Positions 18,301-26,973 of a stretch of 64,000 bases of DNA are shown here, in pieces. Source of the DNA: Mucilaginibacter_A sp050955045 (GTDB lineage Bacteria; Bacteroidota; Bacteroidia; Sphingobacteriales; Sphingobacteriaceae); the NCBI GenBank assembly GCA_050955045.1, contig JBPBQV010000010.1, forward strand, positions 62,001 to 126,000, in the 5' to 3' direction. The translations under genes and the position numbers were made by a program. Below the pieces are notes generated by a model, which did no database searches, was not told the origin of the DNA, and was given only the letters and a program-made list of their open reading frames with translations. Within the stretch, counting starts at the first letter, position 1; every line of letters starts with the position of its first letter.

Positions 18301-19660
18301 TTGGCTGAAAAGATTGTATACCTAAACGGTGCAATGTTGGCGCACGGTTAAGTAATACTGGATGTCCTTTTAAAACGTTTTCAAGAATGTCCCAAACAAT
18401 AGGATCTTTACGATCAACAATTTTCTTAGCTGATTTTACTGTTTTTACAATACCTCTTTCAATCATCTTACGGATGATGAACGGTTTGAAAAGTTCGGCT
18501 GCCATATCTTTTGGCAAACCGCATTCGTGCAATTTTAGGTTTGGTCCTACAACAATTACAGAACGTGCTGAATAATCTACACGTTTACCTAGTAAATTTT
18601 GACGGAAACGACCTTGTTTACCTTTTAATATATCTGACAAAGATTTTAAAGCACGGTTACCTTCTGTTTTAACAGCATTTACTTTACGTGAATTGTCAAA
18701 TAAAGAGTCAACTGCTTCCTGAAGCATACGTTTTTCATTACGTAAAATTACTTCTGGTGCTTTAATTTCGATTAATCTTTTTAAACGATTGTTCCGGATA
18801 ATAACCCGACGATACAGATCATTCAAATCTGAAGTTGCAAAACGACCACCTTCCAACGGAACTAACGGACGTAATTCTGGAGGAATAACTGGAACAATTT
18901 TAACAATCATCCACTCTGGGTTGTTCTCAATCCTATTCTTAGAATCACGGAATGCTTCTACAACTTGTAGACGTTTCAAAGCTTCGTTTTTACGTTGCTG
19001 AGAAGTTTCATTTGCTGCCTGATGACGTAAATCATAAGACAATTGATCTAAATCCAAACCGCTCAACAATTCTTCTAAAGCCTCTGCGCCCATTTTGGCA
19101 ACAAATTTCTGCGGATCTTTATCGTCTAAATATTGGTTTTCTTTCGGAAGTGTATCTAAAATATCTAAATATTCTTCTTCTGTCAGGAAATCCATTTTAG
19201 CAATTCCGTCTGCTTCTTTTATACCTGGTTTTATTACAACATAACGTTCGTAATAAATTATTAAATCTAATTTTTTAGTTGGTAAACCAAGTAAGTAACC
19301 AATTTTATTTGGTAAAGAACGGAAATACCAGATGTGTGCAACAGGAACTACCAAATTGATATGACCCATACGTTCACGACGAACTTTCTTTTCCGTAACT
19401 TCAACGCCACAACGATCGCAAACTATTCCTTTGTAACGAATACGTTTGTATTTACCGCAATGACATTCGTAATCTTTTACCGGACCAAAAATACGCTCGC
19501 AAAATAAACCATCACGCTCAGGTTTATAAGTTCGGTAATTAATTGTTTCCGGCTTTAAAACTTCACCACTTGAACGTTCCAGAATGGATTCCGGAGAAGC
19601 CAAACTAATTGTAATTGTGGTAAAATTACTTTTGATTTTATTATCCTTTTTATACGACAT
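15374..19660 (-). CDS. rpoC: RNA polymerase beta' subunit
   Basis: A 1428-residue catalytic subunit of RNA polymerase. The N-terminal zinc site CHCGKYKRIRYKGIVCDRC is followed by the bridge to the active site with NADFDGDQM, whose three aspartates bind the catalytic magnesium. A second zinc site contains CEAKRGVCALCYG. GARGSKEQIRQLCGMRG and the trigger-loop region follow. Length is normal for Bacteroidota. It lies 204 bases after rpoB, and that gap contains a hairpin and a repeat pair. Start ATG at 19658-19660. Confidence 0.99.
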   Translation of the reverse strand: MSYKKDNKIKSNFTTITISLASPESILERSSGEVLKPETINYRTYKPERDGLFCERIFGPVKDYECHCGKYKRIRYKGIVCDRCGVEVTEKKVRRERMGHINLVVPVAHIWYFRSLPNKIGYLLGLPTKKLDLIIYYERYVVIKPGIKEADGIAKMDFLTEEEYLDILDTLPKENQYLDDKDPQKFVAKMGAEALEELLSGLDLDQLSYDLRHQAANETSQQRKNEALKRLQVVEAFRDSKNRIENNPEWMIVKIVPVIPPELRPLVPLEGGRFATSDLNDLYRRVIIRNNRLKRLIEIKAPEVILRNEKRMLQEAVDSLFDNSRKVNAVKTEGNRALKSLSDILKGKQGRFRQNLLGKRVDYSARSVIVVGPNLKLHECGLPKDMAAELFKPFIIRKMIERGIVKTVKSAKKIVDRKDPIVWDILENVLKGHPVLLNRAPTLHRLGIQSFQPKLIEGKAIQLHPLTCTAFNADFDGDQMAVHVPLGNAAILEAQILMLASHNILNPANGTPITVPSQDMVLGLYYITKGRKTDADRVVKGEGLTFYSSEEVIIAYNEKKLDLHAFIKVKAKVKEADGQIVSKIIDTTVGRVLFNQHVPEEVGYINELLTKKSLRDIIGDVVKNTGMARAAQFLDEIKELGFQMAFRGGLSFNLQDLNIPAEKVTLIDQASKEVEEVMNNYNMGFITNNERYNQIIDIWTRINNRLTSNVMEILSTDNQGFNSVYMMLDSGARGSKEQIRQLCGMRGLMAKPQKSGSGGEIIENPILSNFKEGLSVLEYFISTHGARKGLADTALKTADAGYLTRRLHDVAQDMIVGETDCGTLRGIYTTALKDNEDIVEPLYDRILGRTALSDVYDPLTNELLIEGGNDITEDIAKQIENSPLEGIEIRSVLTCEAKRGVCALCYGRNLASGKRVQRGEAVGVIAAQSIGEPGTQLTLRTFHVGGTASNIAAESQINAKFDGIIEFENVRTVQYNTEEGEVDVVLGRSGEFRIIEKNTNKVIMTNNIPYGSYLYIKDNTQISKGDRICSWDPYNAVILSEFAGKTQFEAVQEGITFREEFDEQTGHREKVIIDTRDKAKNPVIQIIDSGKNVIRGYNIPVGAHIAVDEAEKVQTGQVIAKIPRSTGKTRDITGGLPRVTELFEARNPSNPAVVTEIDGVVTLGGIKRGNREITIESKDGQVKKYLVPLSKHILVQDNDFIKAGMPLSDGSISPADILAIKGPAAVQEYLVNGIQEVYRLQGVKINDKHFEVIVHQMMQKVTIEDAGDTRFLEREAVDRWDFMMENDEIYDKKVVVDPGSSNNLKPGQILSVRKLRDENSVLKRKDLKLVEARDAIAATSSQMLQGITRASLGTKSFISAASFQETTKVLNEAAIAGKRDKMLGLKENVIVGHLIPSGTGLRAYDNVRVGSQEEFDRLLASKSEEVEA

Positions 19661-19692
19661 AGTTCTTTTTTTAATTTGAAAGCCAAATGTGC

Positions 19693-19785
19693 AATGCTTC
19701 TTTTATCGACTAAAAATTAGTATTCTTAAATTATACTTTTCTTCCCAAAATTAAACTTGAATTTTAGTGTGGTAAAAGAAGTATT
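19693..19785. repeat. Inverted pair of the GATAAAAGAAG word between rpoB and rpoC
   Basis: AATGCTTCTTTTATC at 19693-19707 (exact) and GGTAAAAGAAGTATT at 19771-19785 (one change in the core) face each other across about 63 bases, inside the otherwise highly conserved rpoBC operon. Confidence 0.6.
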
Positions 19786-19810
19786 GAAAACAGCTGTAGA
19801 TAATAATTAC

Positions 19811-19851
19811 AAATGATGAGTGATAAAATCAAATTTCATCACTCATCATTT
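19811..19851 (-). terminator. Hairpin in the rpoB-rpoC gap
   Basis: AAATGATGAGTGAT at 19811-19824 pairs perfectly with ATCACTCATCATTT at 19838-19851, loop 13 bases, 14 bases past the rpoB stop. The U-tract is poor, so partial termination or an RNA-processing structure is more likely than full termination. Confidence 0.6.
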
Positions 19852-19864
19852 ATCTTTTTAGAAC

Positions 19865-22800
19865 TTATTCTAGTGTAATATCTAATCCTAATCCTCTTAA
19901 TTCATGAACCAATACATTAAATGATTCCGGAACAGAAGGTGTTGGTAGATTTTCACCTTTAACAATTGCTTCGTACGTTTTAGCACGTCCGATTACATCA
20001 TCTGACTTAACTGTAAGAATTTCCTGCAAAATATTGGCAGCACCAAATGCTTCCAAAGCCCAAACCTCCATTTCACCAAAACGCTGACCACCGAATTGAG
20101 CTTTACCACCCAAAGGTTGTTGTGTAATTAATGAATACGGTCCGATTGAACGGGCATGCATCTTGTCATCAACCATGTGGCCTAATTTTAACATATAAAT
20201 TATACCAACGGTGGTTTGCTGATCAAAACGATCTCCCGTTAAACCATTATAAAGATATGTTCTACCAGAAGCCGGAATTCCTGCTTTTGCTACCCATTCT
20301 TCAACTTCAGAGTGAGATGCTCCATCAAAAATTGGTGTTGCAAATTTCATTCCTAGTTCTTTTCCGGCCCAACCTAAAACAGTTTCGTAAATCTGTCCTA
20401 AATTCATCCGCGAAGGAACACCAAGTGGGTTTAAAACAATATCAACTGGCGTACCATCACTTAAGAAAGGCATATCTTCATCACGTACAATACGTGCAAC
20501 AATACCTTTATTTCCGTGACGACCAGCCATTTTATCACCAACTTTTAGCTTACGCTTTTTAGCAATGTAAACTTTAGCCATTTGAACAATTCCTGAAGGA
20601 AGTTCGTCACCAACACTGATTGCAAACTTATCACGACGATAAGCACCTAATTCTTCATTCACTTTAATGTTAAAGTTATGAAGCAAAAGCTTAATCATAT
20701 CGTTCTTATCATCATCGGTAGTCCACTTAGTTGGATTAACGTTGTTATATTCTAACTCAACTAAAATTTTCTGGGTGAATTTTACACCTTTAGCAACAAG
20801 CAATTCTTTGTAAACATTGAAAACACCTTGAGAGGTTTTACCATTTACAATTTCAAAAAGTTTTTCAATCAAAGAATTTTTAAGGTCTTTGATATTTTTT
20901 TCGTGCTTGTTATCTAGTTTTTCTAGTGCACTTTTTTCTTCTGCTTTAGAAGTTTTTTTAGCACGAGAAAATAATTTGGTATCAATTACCACTCCAGTAA
21001 TTGAAGGAGGTGTTTTTAAAGAAGCATCTTTAACATCACCTGCTTTATCACCAAAGATTGCACGTAAAAGTTTCTCTTCCGGTGAAGGATCAGATTCACC
21101 TTTTGGTGTGATTTTACCAATCAAAATATCACCTTCTTTCACTTCTGCACCAACACGGATTACGCCATTTTCATCTAGATCTTTAGTTGCTTCTTCAGAA
21201 ACATTCGGAATATCTGGTGTCAATTCTTCTTCACCACGTTTAGTATCTCTTACTTCCAGTTCAAATTCTTCAATATGAAGAGAAGTAAATATATCCTGAG
21301 ATACAACGCGCTCAGATATTACAATCGCATCCTCAAAATTGTAACCTTGCCATGGCATGAAAGCAACTTTCATGTTTCGTCCCAAAGCCAATTCACCATC
21401 TTGAGTTGCATAACCTTCACAAAGCACTTGTCCTTTTTCAACTCTTTGACCTTTTTTAACAATTGGTTTTAAGTTGATTGTGGTACTTTGATTGGTTTTT
21501 TTGAATTTGATTAAGCGGTATGTTTGTGTATCACCTTCAAAAGAAACTAAACGGTCGTCATAATTACGATCATATTTAATTCTAATCTCATTCGCATCAA
21601 CATACTCTACAATGCCATTACCTTCAGCATTAATTAATGTACGGGAGTCTTTTGCTACACGACCTTCTAAACCTGTACCAACAATCGGAGCCTCTGGTCT
21701 CAAAAGTGGAACTGCTTGGCGCTGCATGTTAGAACCCATTAATGCACGGTTAGCATCATCATGTTCTAGAAAGGGAATTAATGATGCTGCAATCGAGGTA
21801 ATTTGATTTGGAGCAATATCCATATAATCCAATCTTTCAGGTTCAATTACCGGAAAATCACCTTCAAAACGCGCTTTTACACGCGGTGTATCAAAATTAC
21901 CTTTATCATCATAATGTGCATTTGCTTGCGCTATTGTTTTACCGTCTTCATCTTCGGCAGATAAATAAATAACCGGCTCATCAACAGATACTACTCCGTT
22001 TACCACACGTTTATATGGCGTTTCGATAAAACCTAAATTGTTAATTTTAGCATGAACACAAAGCGAAGAAATTAAACCAATGTTTGGGCCTTCCGGAGTC
22101 TCAATGGTGCATAAACGACCGTAGTGGGTATAATGCACATCACGAACCTCAAAACCGGCACGCTCACGCGATAAACCACCTGGCCCAAGCGCTGATAAAC
22201 GACGCTTGTGCGTAATCTCTGCCAATGGATTGGTTTGATCCATAAACTGAGATAACTGATTTGTTCCGAAAAAAGAATTAATAACGGAAGATAAAGTCCG
22301 TGCATTAATCAGATCTGTAGGCGTAAACACTTCATTATCACGAATATTCATTCGCTCACGAATTGTACGCGCCATTCTTGCTAAACCTACACCAAACTGT
22401 GCATACAATTGTTCACCAACTGTACGAACACGGCGGTTTGACAAATGGTCAATATCATCTACCTCAGCCTTAACATTAATTAATTTGATCAGGTATTTTA
22501 CAATTGCAATAATGTCCTGTTTCGTTAAGACTTTAGTTTCGTAGGAAGTATCCAGTTTCAACTTACGGTTGATTCGGTAACGACCTACATCACCTAAATC
22601 ATAACGCTTATCTGAGAAAAACAAACGGTCAATAATACCACGTGCTGTTTCTTCATCAGGCGGTTCTGCATTACGCAACTGCCTATATATATGTTCAACC
22701 GCTTCTTTTTCAGAATTAGAGGTATCTTTTTGTAGTGTATTATATATAATGGTATAATCACCGCTAGTAGAAGCATCTTCTTTATTTAAAATAATGCTTT

Positions 22801-23668
22801 TTACACCTGCATCAATGATTAAATCAATATGGTCATCTTCTAAAATGGTTTCGCGTTCTAGGATAATTTCGTTACGGTCGATAGAAACTACCTCACCTGT
22901 ATCTTCATCCACAAAATCTTCTACCCATTTCTTCAAAACTCTAGCCGCTAACTTGCGGCCAATGAATTTTTTAAGACCTGATTTGCTAACTTTCACCTCA
23001 TCGGCTAATTCAAATAATTCTAATATATCTTTATCAGAATCATACCCAATTGCGCGAAGCAATGTAGTAACAGGGAATTTTTTCTTTCTATCAATATAAG
23101 CATACATAACGTTATTTACGTCCGTAGCAAATTCTATCCATGATCCTTTAAAAGGAATTACACGTGCTGAATATAATTTAGTTCCGTTTGTATGGCGGCT
23201 TTGTCCAAAGAATACACCCGGAGAACGGTGAAGTTGAGAAACAATTACACGTTCTGCACCATTAACAACAAAGGTTCCTTTAGGCGTCATGTAAGGAATA
23301 GTTCCCAAATAAACATCCTGAACTATAGTTTCAAAATCTTCGTGTTCTTCATCATTACAAGATAAACGAAGCTTAGCTTTCAATGGAACACTATATGTTA
23401 ATCCACGTTCTATACATTCTTGAATGTCGTAGCGCGGCGGATCAATAAAATAATCCAAAAACTCTAAAACGAAGATATTTCTGGAATCTGAAATAGGAAA
23501 ATTCTCTGCAAATACTTTAAATAAACCTTCTTTATGACGATTATCTGAAGTAGTTTCTAATTGGAAAAATTCCTGAAAAGATTGTAATTGTACATCCAAA
23601 AAGTCAGGGTAGTCTAATACATGCCTGCTGGTTGCAAAATTTACTCTTTGATTATTTTTGTTTGTCAA
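19865..23668 (-). CDS. rpoB: RNA polymerase beta subunit
   Basis: A 1267-residue RNA polymerase subunit. The rifampicin-binding region reads GTNQLSQFMDQTNPLAEITHKRRLSALGPGGLSRERAGFEVRDVH. The conserved TIETPEGPNIGLI and the C-terminal KMAGRHGNKG and GGKAQFGGQRFGEMEVWALEAFGA are all present. I see no change at the common resistance positions in the cluster (the D of QFMDQTN, the H of THKRR and the S of RRLSAL are intact). It follows rplL after a gap with an attenuator-like hairpin. Confidence 0.99.
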   Translation of the reverse strand: MTNKNNQRVNFATSRHVLDYPDFLDVQLQSFQEFFQLETTSDNRHKEGLFKVFAENFPISDSRNIFVLEFLDYFIDPPRYDIQECIERGLTYSVPLKAKLRLSCNDEEHEDFETIVQDVYLGTIPYMTPKGTFVVNGAERVIVSQLHRSPGVFFGQSRHTNGTKLYSARVIPFKGSWIEFATDVNNVMYAYIDRKKKFPVTTLLRAIGYDSDKDILELFELADEVKVSKSGLKKFIGRKLAARVLKKWVEDFVDEDTGEVVSIDRNEIILERETILEDDHIDLIIDAGVKSIILNKEDASTSGDYTIIYNTLQKDTSNSEKEAVEHIYRQLRNAEPPDEETARGIIDRLFFSDKRYDLGDVGRYRINRKLKLDTSYETKVLTKQDIIAIVKYLIKLINVKAEVDDIDHLSNRRVRTVGEQLYAQFGVGLARMARTIRERMNIRDNEVFTPTDLINARTLSSVINSFFGTNQLSQFMDQTNPLAEITHKRRLSALGPGGLSRERAGFEVRDVHYTHYGRLCTIETPEGPNIGLISSLCVHAKINNLGFIETPYKRVVNGVVSVDEPVIYLSAEDEDGKTIAQANAHYDDKGNFDTPRVKARFEGDFPVIEPERLDYMDIAPNQITSIAASLIPFLEHDDANRALMGSNMQRQAVPLLRPEAPIVGTGLEGRVAKDSRTLINAEGNGIVEYVDANEIRIKYDRNYDDRLVSFEGDTQTYRLIKFKKTNQSTTINLKPIVKKGQRVEKGQVLCEGYATQDGELALGRNMKVAFMPWQGYNFEDAIVISERVVSQDIFTSLHIEEFELEVRDTKRGEEELTPDIPNVSEEATKDLDENGVIRVGAEVKEGDILIGKITPKGESDPSPEEKLLRAIFGDKAGDVKDASLKTPPSITGVVIDTKLFSRAKKTSKAEEKSALEKLDNKHEKNIKDLKNSLIEKLFEIVNGKTSQGVFNVYKELLVAKGVKFTQKILVELEYNNVNPTKWTTDDDKNDMIKLLLHNFNIKVNEELGAYRRDKFAISVGDELPSGIVQMAKVYIAKKRKLKVGDKMAGRHGNKGIVARIVRDEDMPFLSDGTPVDIVLNPLGVPSRMNLGQIYETVLGWAGKELGMKFATPIFDGASHSEVEEWVAKAGIPASGRTYLYNGLTGDRFDQQTTVGIIYMLKLGHMVDDKMHARSIGPYSLITQQPLGGKAQFGGQRFGEMEVWALEAFGAANILQEILTVKSDDVIGRAKTYEAIVKGENLPTPSVPESFNVLVHELRGLGLDITLE

Positions 23669-23765
23669 GGGATTAATTTTTTAGTTTATGAATAAACTTT
23701 CACTTGTTTGATTAAAGTTTGTTTCCTGAACTTCAAACAAAAATGGGTGTGTTATAAACAACAAT

Positions 23766-23792
23766 AGACCCCGGCCAATTAGGCCGGAGTCT
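23766..23792 (-). terminator. Attenuator-like hairpin between rplL and rpoB
   Basis: A G+C-rich stem, AGAC-CCGGCC paired with GGCCGG-GTCT with one mismatch and a five-base loop, 27 bases past the rplL stop and about 100 bases before rpoB. E. coli has a partial terminator at the same place. On the minus strand TATTGTTG follows, a weak U-tract, which fits read-through. Confidence 0.7.
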
Positions 23793-23818
23793 TATAATAA
23801 TAGAATGAAAACGCAGAG

Positions 23819-24199
23819 TTATTTAACCTCAACAACTGCTCCGGCTTCTTCCAATTGTTTTTTAAGTGATTCTGCTTCTTCTTTAGTAACACCTGTTTTT
23901 ACTTCTTTTGGTGCACTGTCAACTAAATCCTTAGCTTCTTTCAAACCAAGACCTGTTAAATCTTTAACTAGTTTAACAACTGCTAATTTTGCACCACCAG
24001 CTTCTTTCAAAATAACATCAAACGCTGTTTTTTCTTCCGCAGCAGCAGGAGCATCACCACCAGCGGCAGGACCTGCAATTGAAACAGCTGCAGCAGCTGG
24101 TTCGATACCGTACTCATCTTTTAATATCTGAGCTAATTCGTTAACTTCTTTTACTGTTAAGTTTACCAATTGCTCAGCAAACGCTTTTAAATCTGCCAT
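23819..24199 (-). CDS. rplL: Ribosomal protein bL12 (L7/L12)
   Basis: A 126-residue stalk protein that recruits translation GTPases. An N-terminal dimerisation helix (MADLKAFAEQLVNLTVKEV) is followed by an alanine-rich hinge (about 37-55) and a C-terminal domain with EKTAFDVIL and KLVKDLTGLGLKEAKDLVD. Length and order are typical. It is followed by the attenuator-like hairpin before rpoB. Confidence 0.98.
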   Translation of the reverse strand: MADLKAFAEQLVNLTVKEVNELAQILKDEYGIEPAAAAVSIAGPAAGGDAPAAAEEKTAFDVILKEAGGAKLAVVKLVKDLTGLGLKEAKDLVDSAPKEVKTGVTKEEAESLKKQLEEAGAVVEVK

Positions 24200-24261
24200 T
24201 TTATTTAAAATTTAATTTTAATGCTTTTTTGTAATAAATTTTCAGAACTTCAAGGTGTCTG

Positions 24262-24780
24262 TTAACCTCTTTCCTGTAATGTTTTAACAAGACCAGCTAG
24301 TATATTTCCACCTGATTGTAATGCCGAAACAACATTTTTAGCTGGTGATTGTAATAAACCAAGGATTTCGCCAACAAGTTGTTCTTTGGATTTAAGATTT
24401 ACTAGTGCTTCTAACTGATTGTCTCCAATAAAGAATGAAGAATCAATGTAAGCAACTTTCAAAAGTGGTTTATCACCTGTTTTTCTCAATTCTTTAATCA
24501 ACTTTGCCGGAGCAGTAGTTGATTTAGAGAACATAATAGATGAAGAACCTTTTAAAGAATCATACATGGGTGTAAAATCACCCCCAATTGCTTCAACTGC
24601 TTTTTTTATCAATGAATTTTTAGCAACTTGAATTTTAATATCATTCTCAAAACATTTTCTGCGGATAGCATTGATCTTTGCAACTGTAAGATTTGAAGTA
24701 TCAGTAACATAAAAATTACCATATTCTTTAATCTGCTCAGTAAGCGCATCAACTACTTGGTATTTTTGTTCTTTCTTCAT
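24262..24780 (-). CDS. rplJ: Ribosomal protein uL10
   Basis: A 172-residue stalk-base protein that anchors L7/L12 dimers to 23S rRNA. KKEQKYQVVDALTEQI at the start, KNSLIKKAVEAIG and KLIKELRKTGDKPLLKVAYID are family features, with a helical C-terminus (NVVSALQSGGNILAGLVKTL) for L12 binding. It starts only two bases after the rplA stop codon, so there is no space for the usual L10-leader autoregulatory structure in front of it. Confidence 0.97.
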   Translation of the reverse strand: MKKEQKYQVVDALTEQIKEYGNFYVTDTSNLTVAKINAIRRKCFENDIKIQVAKNSLIKKAVEAIGGDFTPMYDSLKGSSSIMFSKSTTAPAKLIKELRKTGDKPLLKVAYIDSSFFIGDNQLEALVNLKSKEQLVGEILGLLQSPAKNVVSALQSGGNILAGLVKTLQERG

Positions 24781-24782
24781 AA

Positions 24783-25481
24783 TTAAATACCTGCTACTGA
24801 TTTAGTTTCTATTTCTATACCCTTAGACATTGTTGAAGAAAGGTGAATACTTTTGAAGTAAGTTCCTTTTGCTGAAGATGGTTTTAATTTCGAAATTATT
24901 TGGATAACTTCCATAGCATTATCGAAAATCTTATCCGGAGAAAAAGATACTTTCCCAATAGATGCATGAACAATACCTGTTTTATCTACTTTAAAATCGA
25001 TTTTACCTGCTTTTACTTCTGTCACTGCTTTACCAACTTCCGGAGTTACTGTTCCTGATTTTGGATTTGGCATTAGATTACGCGGACCTAAAATACGCCC
25101 TAGTTTACCTACTTTAGCCATTACGCTTGGCATAGTGATAATGATATCAACATCGGTCCAGCCACCTTCAATCTTTGTAATGTATTCGTCCAATCCAACA
25201 AAATCTGCTCCTGCTGTTCTTGCTTCTTCTTCCTTATCAGGGGTACACAAAACTAAAACACGAACAGTTTTACCGGTTCCATGAGGCAAGGTTGCAATCC
25301 CACGAACCATTTGATTAGCTTTACGTGGATCAACTCCTAATCTAACATCAATGTCTACTGAGGAATCAAATTTGGTAGTCGTTATATCTTTTACTAAGGA
25401 AGCAGCTTCCTGCAAAGAATACAACTTGTTTGCCTCAATCTTGGAAAGTGCTGCTTTCTGATTTTTTGTTAATCTAGCCAC
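24783..25481 (-). CDS. rplA: Ribosomal protein uL1
   Basis: A 232-residue protein of the L1 stalk of the large subunit. FDSSVDIDVRLGVDPRKANQMVRG at about 38-61 and MAKVGKLGRILGPRNLMPNPKSGTV at about 120-144 are the L1 signatures. In many bacteria L1 represses its own rplKA transcript. It follows rplK after 26 bases. Confidence 0.98.
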   Translation of the reverse strand: MARLTKNQKAALSKIEANKLYSLQEAASLVKDITTTKFDSSVDIDVRLGVDPRKANQMVRGIATLPHGTGKTVRVLVLCTPDKEEEARTAGADFVGLDEYITKIEGGWTDVDIIITMPSVMAKVGKLGRILGPRNLMPNPKSGTVTPEVGKAVTEVKAGKIDFKVDKTGIVHASIGKVSFSPDKIFDNAMEVIQIISKLKPSSAKGTYFKSIHLSSTMSKGIEIETKSVAGI

Positions 25482-25507
25482 TGTCTTAAACTGATTTAAG
25501 TAATTAA

Positions 25508-25948
25508 TTAATTATTCCAGGGTGAATTACCATTTACGGTAATTCCCATACTGCGTGCTGTACCTGCTACCATTTTCATTGCTGAATGTATAGTAAAGGC
25601 ATTTAAATCAGTCATTTTATCTTTAGCAATCGATTCAACCTGATCCCAAGAAATATTTGAAACTTTCTTACGATTTGGTTCTGCAGATCCACCCTTTAAG
25701 CCAGATGCTTCCAAAAGTTGAATCGCAACAGGAGGTGTTTTAATGATAAATTCGAACGATTTGTCAGCATAAACAGTTATTACAACAGGCAATACTTTAC
25801 CTGCTTTATCTTGTGTACGAGCATTAAACTGCTTGCAAAACTCCATAATATTAACACCTTTTGCTCCTAATGCAGGGCCAATAGGTGGAGAAGGATTTGC
25901 AGCACTGCCTTTTACTTGCAACTTGATTAATGCACTAACCTCTTTCAT
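25508..25948 (-). CDS. rplK: Ribosomal protein uL11
   Basis: A 146-residue protein at the GTPase-associated centre. IKLQVKGSAANPSPPIGPALG with the flexible proline-rich hinge, NIMEFCKQFNART, and DLNAFTIHSAMKMVAGTARSMGI at the C-terminus identify it. It follows nusG after 111 bases in the conserved nusG-rplK-rplA order. Confidence 0.98.
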   Translation of the reverse strand: MKEVSALIKLQVKGSAANPSPPIGPALGAKGVNIMEFCKQFNARTQDKAGKVLPVVITVYADKSFEFIIKTPPVAIQLLEASGLKGGSAEPNRKKVSNISWDQVESIAKDKMTDLNAFTIHSAMKMVAGTARSMGITVNGNSPWNN

Positions 25949-26059
25949 TCTGTACTATTTTATTTTTAATAACAAATGTTATAATGTGGAAGCAATGTAA
26001 CATTTAAGTTTTATGTATATTTTTTGATAAAATTTTAAATTAGATATAATTGTTTTGGA

Positions 26060-26602
26060 CTACTCTTTTCCGACTTGCATATAATTAAGTTCAAGTGGAG
26101 TACGTCTTCCAAAAATCTTTACCATTACTTTCAATTTCTTTTTTTCTTCGTTAACTTCTTCAATCACACCATTAAACCCATTAAAAGGACCATCCATTAC
26201 TTTAACATTTTCACCTACATAGTAAGGAACATTCATCGTTTCACTTTGAACTGTCATTTCATCAACCTTTCCCAAAATACGATTTACTTCTGCTTGACGA
26301 AGAGGTACAGCATTACCTGCTTTATCTCCTAAAAAACCAATTACACTATTTGTGTTTTTTATGATGTGTTCCATTTCACCATTCAGAGAGGCTTCGATTA
26401 AAACATAGCCTGGAAAATAATTACGCTCCTTCGCAATTTTCTTTCCCTCACGCATTTGATAATATTTTTCCATAGGAATTAATACTTGAGGAATTTGATG
26501 TGCAATACCTAATCGGTTTACTTCTGATTCTATATATTGTTTAACCTTTTTTTCTTTTCCACTAATGGCTCTCACCACATACCATTTTAATTGATCGCTC
26601 AT
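26060..26602 (-). CDS. nusG: Transcription elongation factor NusG
   Basis: About 180 residues. The N-terminal NGN domain begins KWYVVRAISGKEKKVKQYIE and contains NYFPGYVLIEA, which binds the RNA polymerase clamp. The C-terminal KOW domain contains GENVKVMDGPFNGFNGVIEEV and contacts S10 or Rho. The frame can be read from a TTG two codons upstream, but the ATG at 26600-26602 (MSDQLKWYVV) fits the family better. It follows secE after about ten bases. Confidence 0.97.
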   Translation of the reverse strand: MSDQLKWYVVRAISGKEKKVKQYIESEVNRLGIAHQIPQVLIPMEKYYQMREGKKIAKERNYFPGYVLIEASLNGEMEHIIKNTNSVIGFLGDKAGNAVPLRQAEVNRILGKVDEMTVQSETMNVPYYVGENVKVMDGPFNGFNGVIEEVNEEKKKLKVMVKIFGRRTPLELNYMQVGKE

Positions 26603-26611
26603 ATTCAAATA

Positions 26612-26806
26612 TTATGCAAGTGATTTGTAAAAATATTTGAGTAGATTTCCCACTGATTCGTCCATTGCTAAAATAATTAAAGCAATAATCAAAGCAGCAA
26701 TCAGTACCAAAACAGCACTGCTTTGCAGCTCGCCCCAAGTTGGCCAAGTCACCTTTTGAGTTAATTCTATATAGGATTCCTTAACGTATTCAGTCACTTT
26801 AGCCAT
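26612..26806 (-). CDS. secE: Preprotein translocase subunit SecE
   Basis: A 64-residue single-span SecYEG subunit. The amphipathic segment VKESYIELTQKVTWPTWGELQ, with the conserved VTWPT, lies before one transmembrane helix (about 30-50). The short single-helix form is usual outside gammaproteobacteria. It lies between tRNA-Trp and nusG, the standard order. Confidence 0.97.
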   Translation of the reverse strand: MAKVTEYVKESYIELTQKVTWPTWGELQSSAVLVLIAALIIALIILAMDESVGNLLKYFYKSLA

Positions 26807-26840
26807 TCTATTATATACTTTCTTTCATTGATATTCTGCA

Positions 26841-26910
26841 CGGGCACAAGGATTCGAACCCTGATCAAAGGTTTTGGAGACCTCTATTCTACCATTGAAC
26901 TATGCCCGTT
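26841..26910 (-). tRNA. tRNA-Trp (CCA)
   Basis: The minus strand folds as a cloverleaf with acceptor ACGGGCA pairing with TGCCCGT, a D-arm with GTTCAATGGTAGAAT and a T-arm with CAGGGTTCGAATCCTTG. The anticodon is CCA. No CCA end is encoded. It lies between tuf and secE, where tRNA-Trp is found in many bacteria. The exact ends are approximate to one or two bases. Confidence 0.93.
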
Positions 26911-26922
26911 TATTTATAAAGA

Positions 26923-26953
26923 AAACATAAGCTTAATTAATAAGCTTATGTTT
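26923..26953 (-). terminator. Hairpin after tuf
   Basis: AAACATAAGCTTA and TAAGCTTATGTTT form a 13-base perfect inverted repeat with a five-base loop, 20 bases past the tuf stop and before tRNA-Trp. The following T-run is short, so read-through into the tRNA-secE-nusG genes is possible. Confidence 0.65.
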
Positions 26954-26973
26954 CCAATTAACCTTTTAAAATT

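Noticed and set aside
20131..20562. A 143-residue plus-strand open frame
   Set aside because: It lies fully antisense inside rpoB, has a low-complexity composition and no family features.
24200..24783. An L10-leader regulatory RNA in front of rplJ
   Set aside because: rplA ends two bases before rplJ, so there is no room for the leader structure at its usual position.
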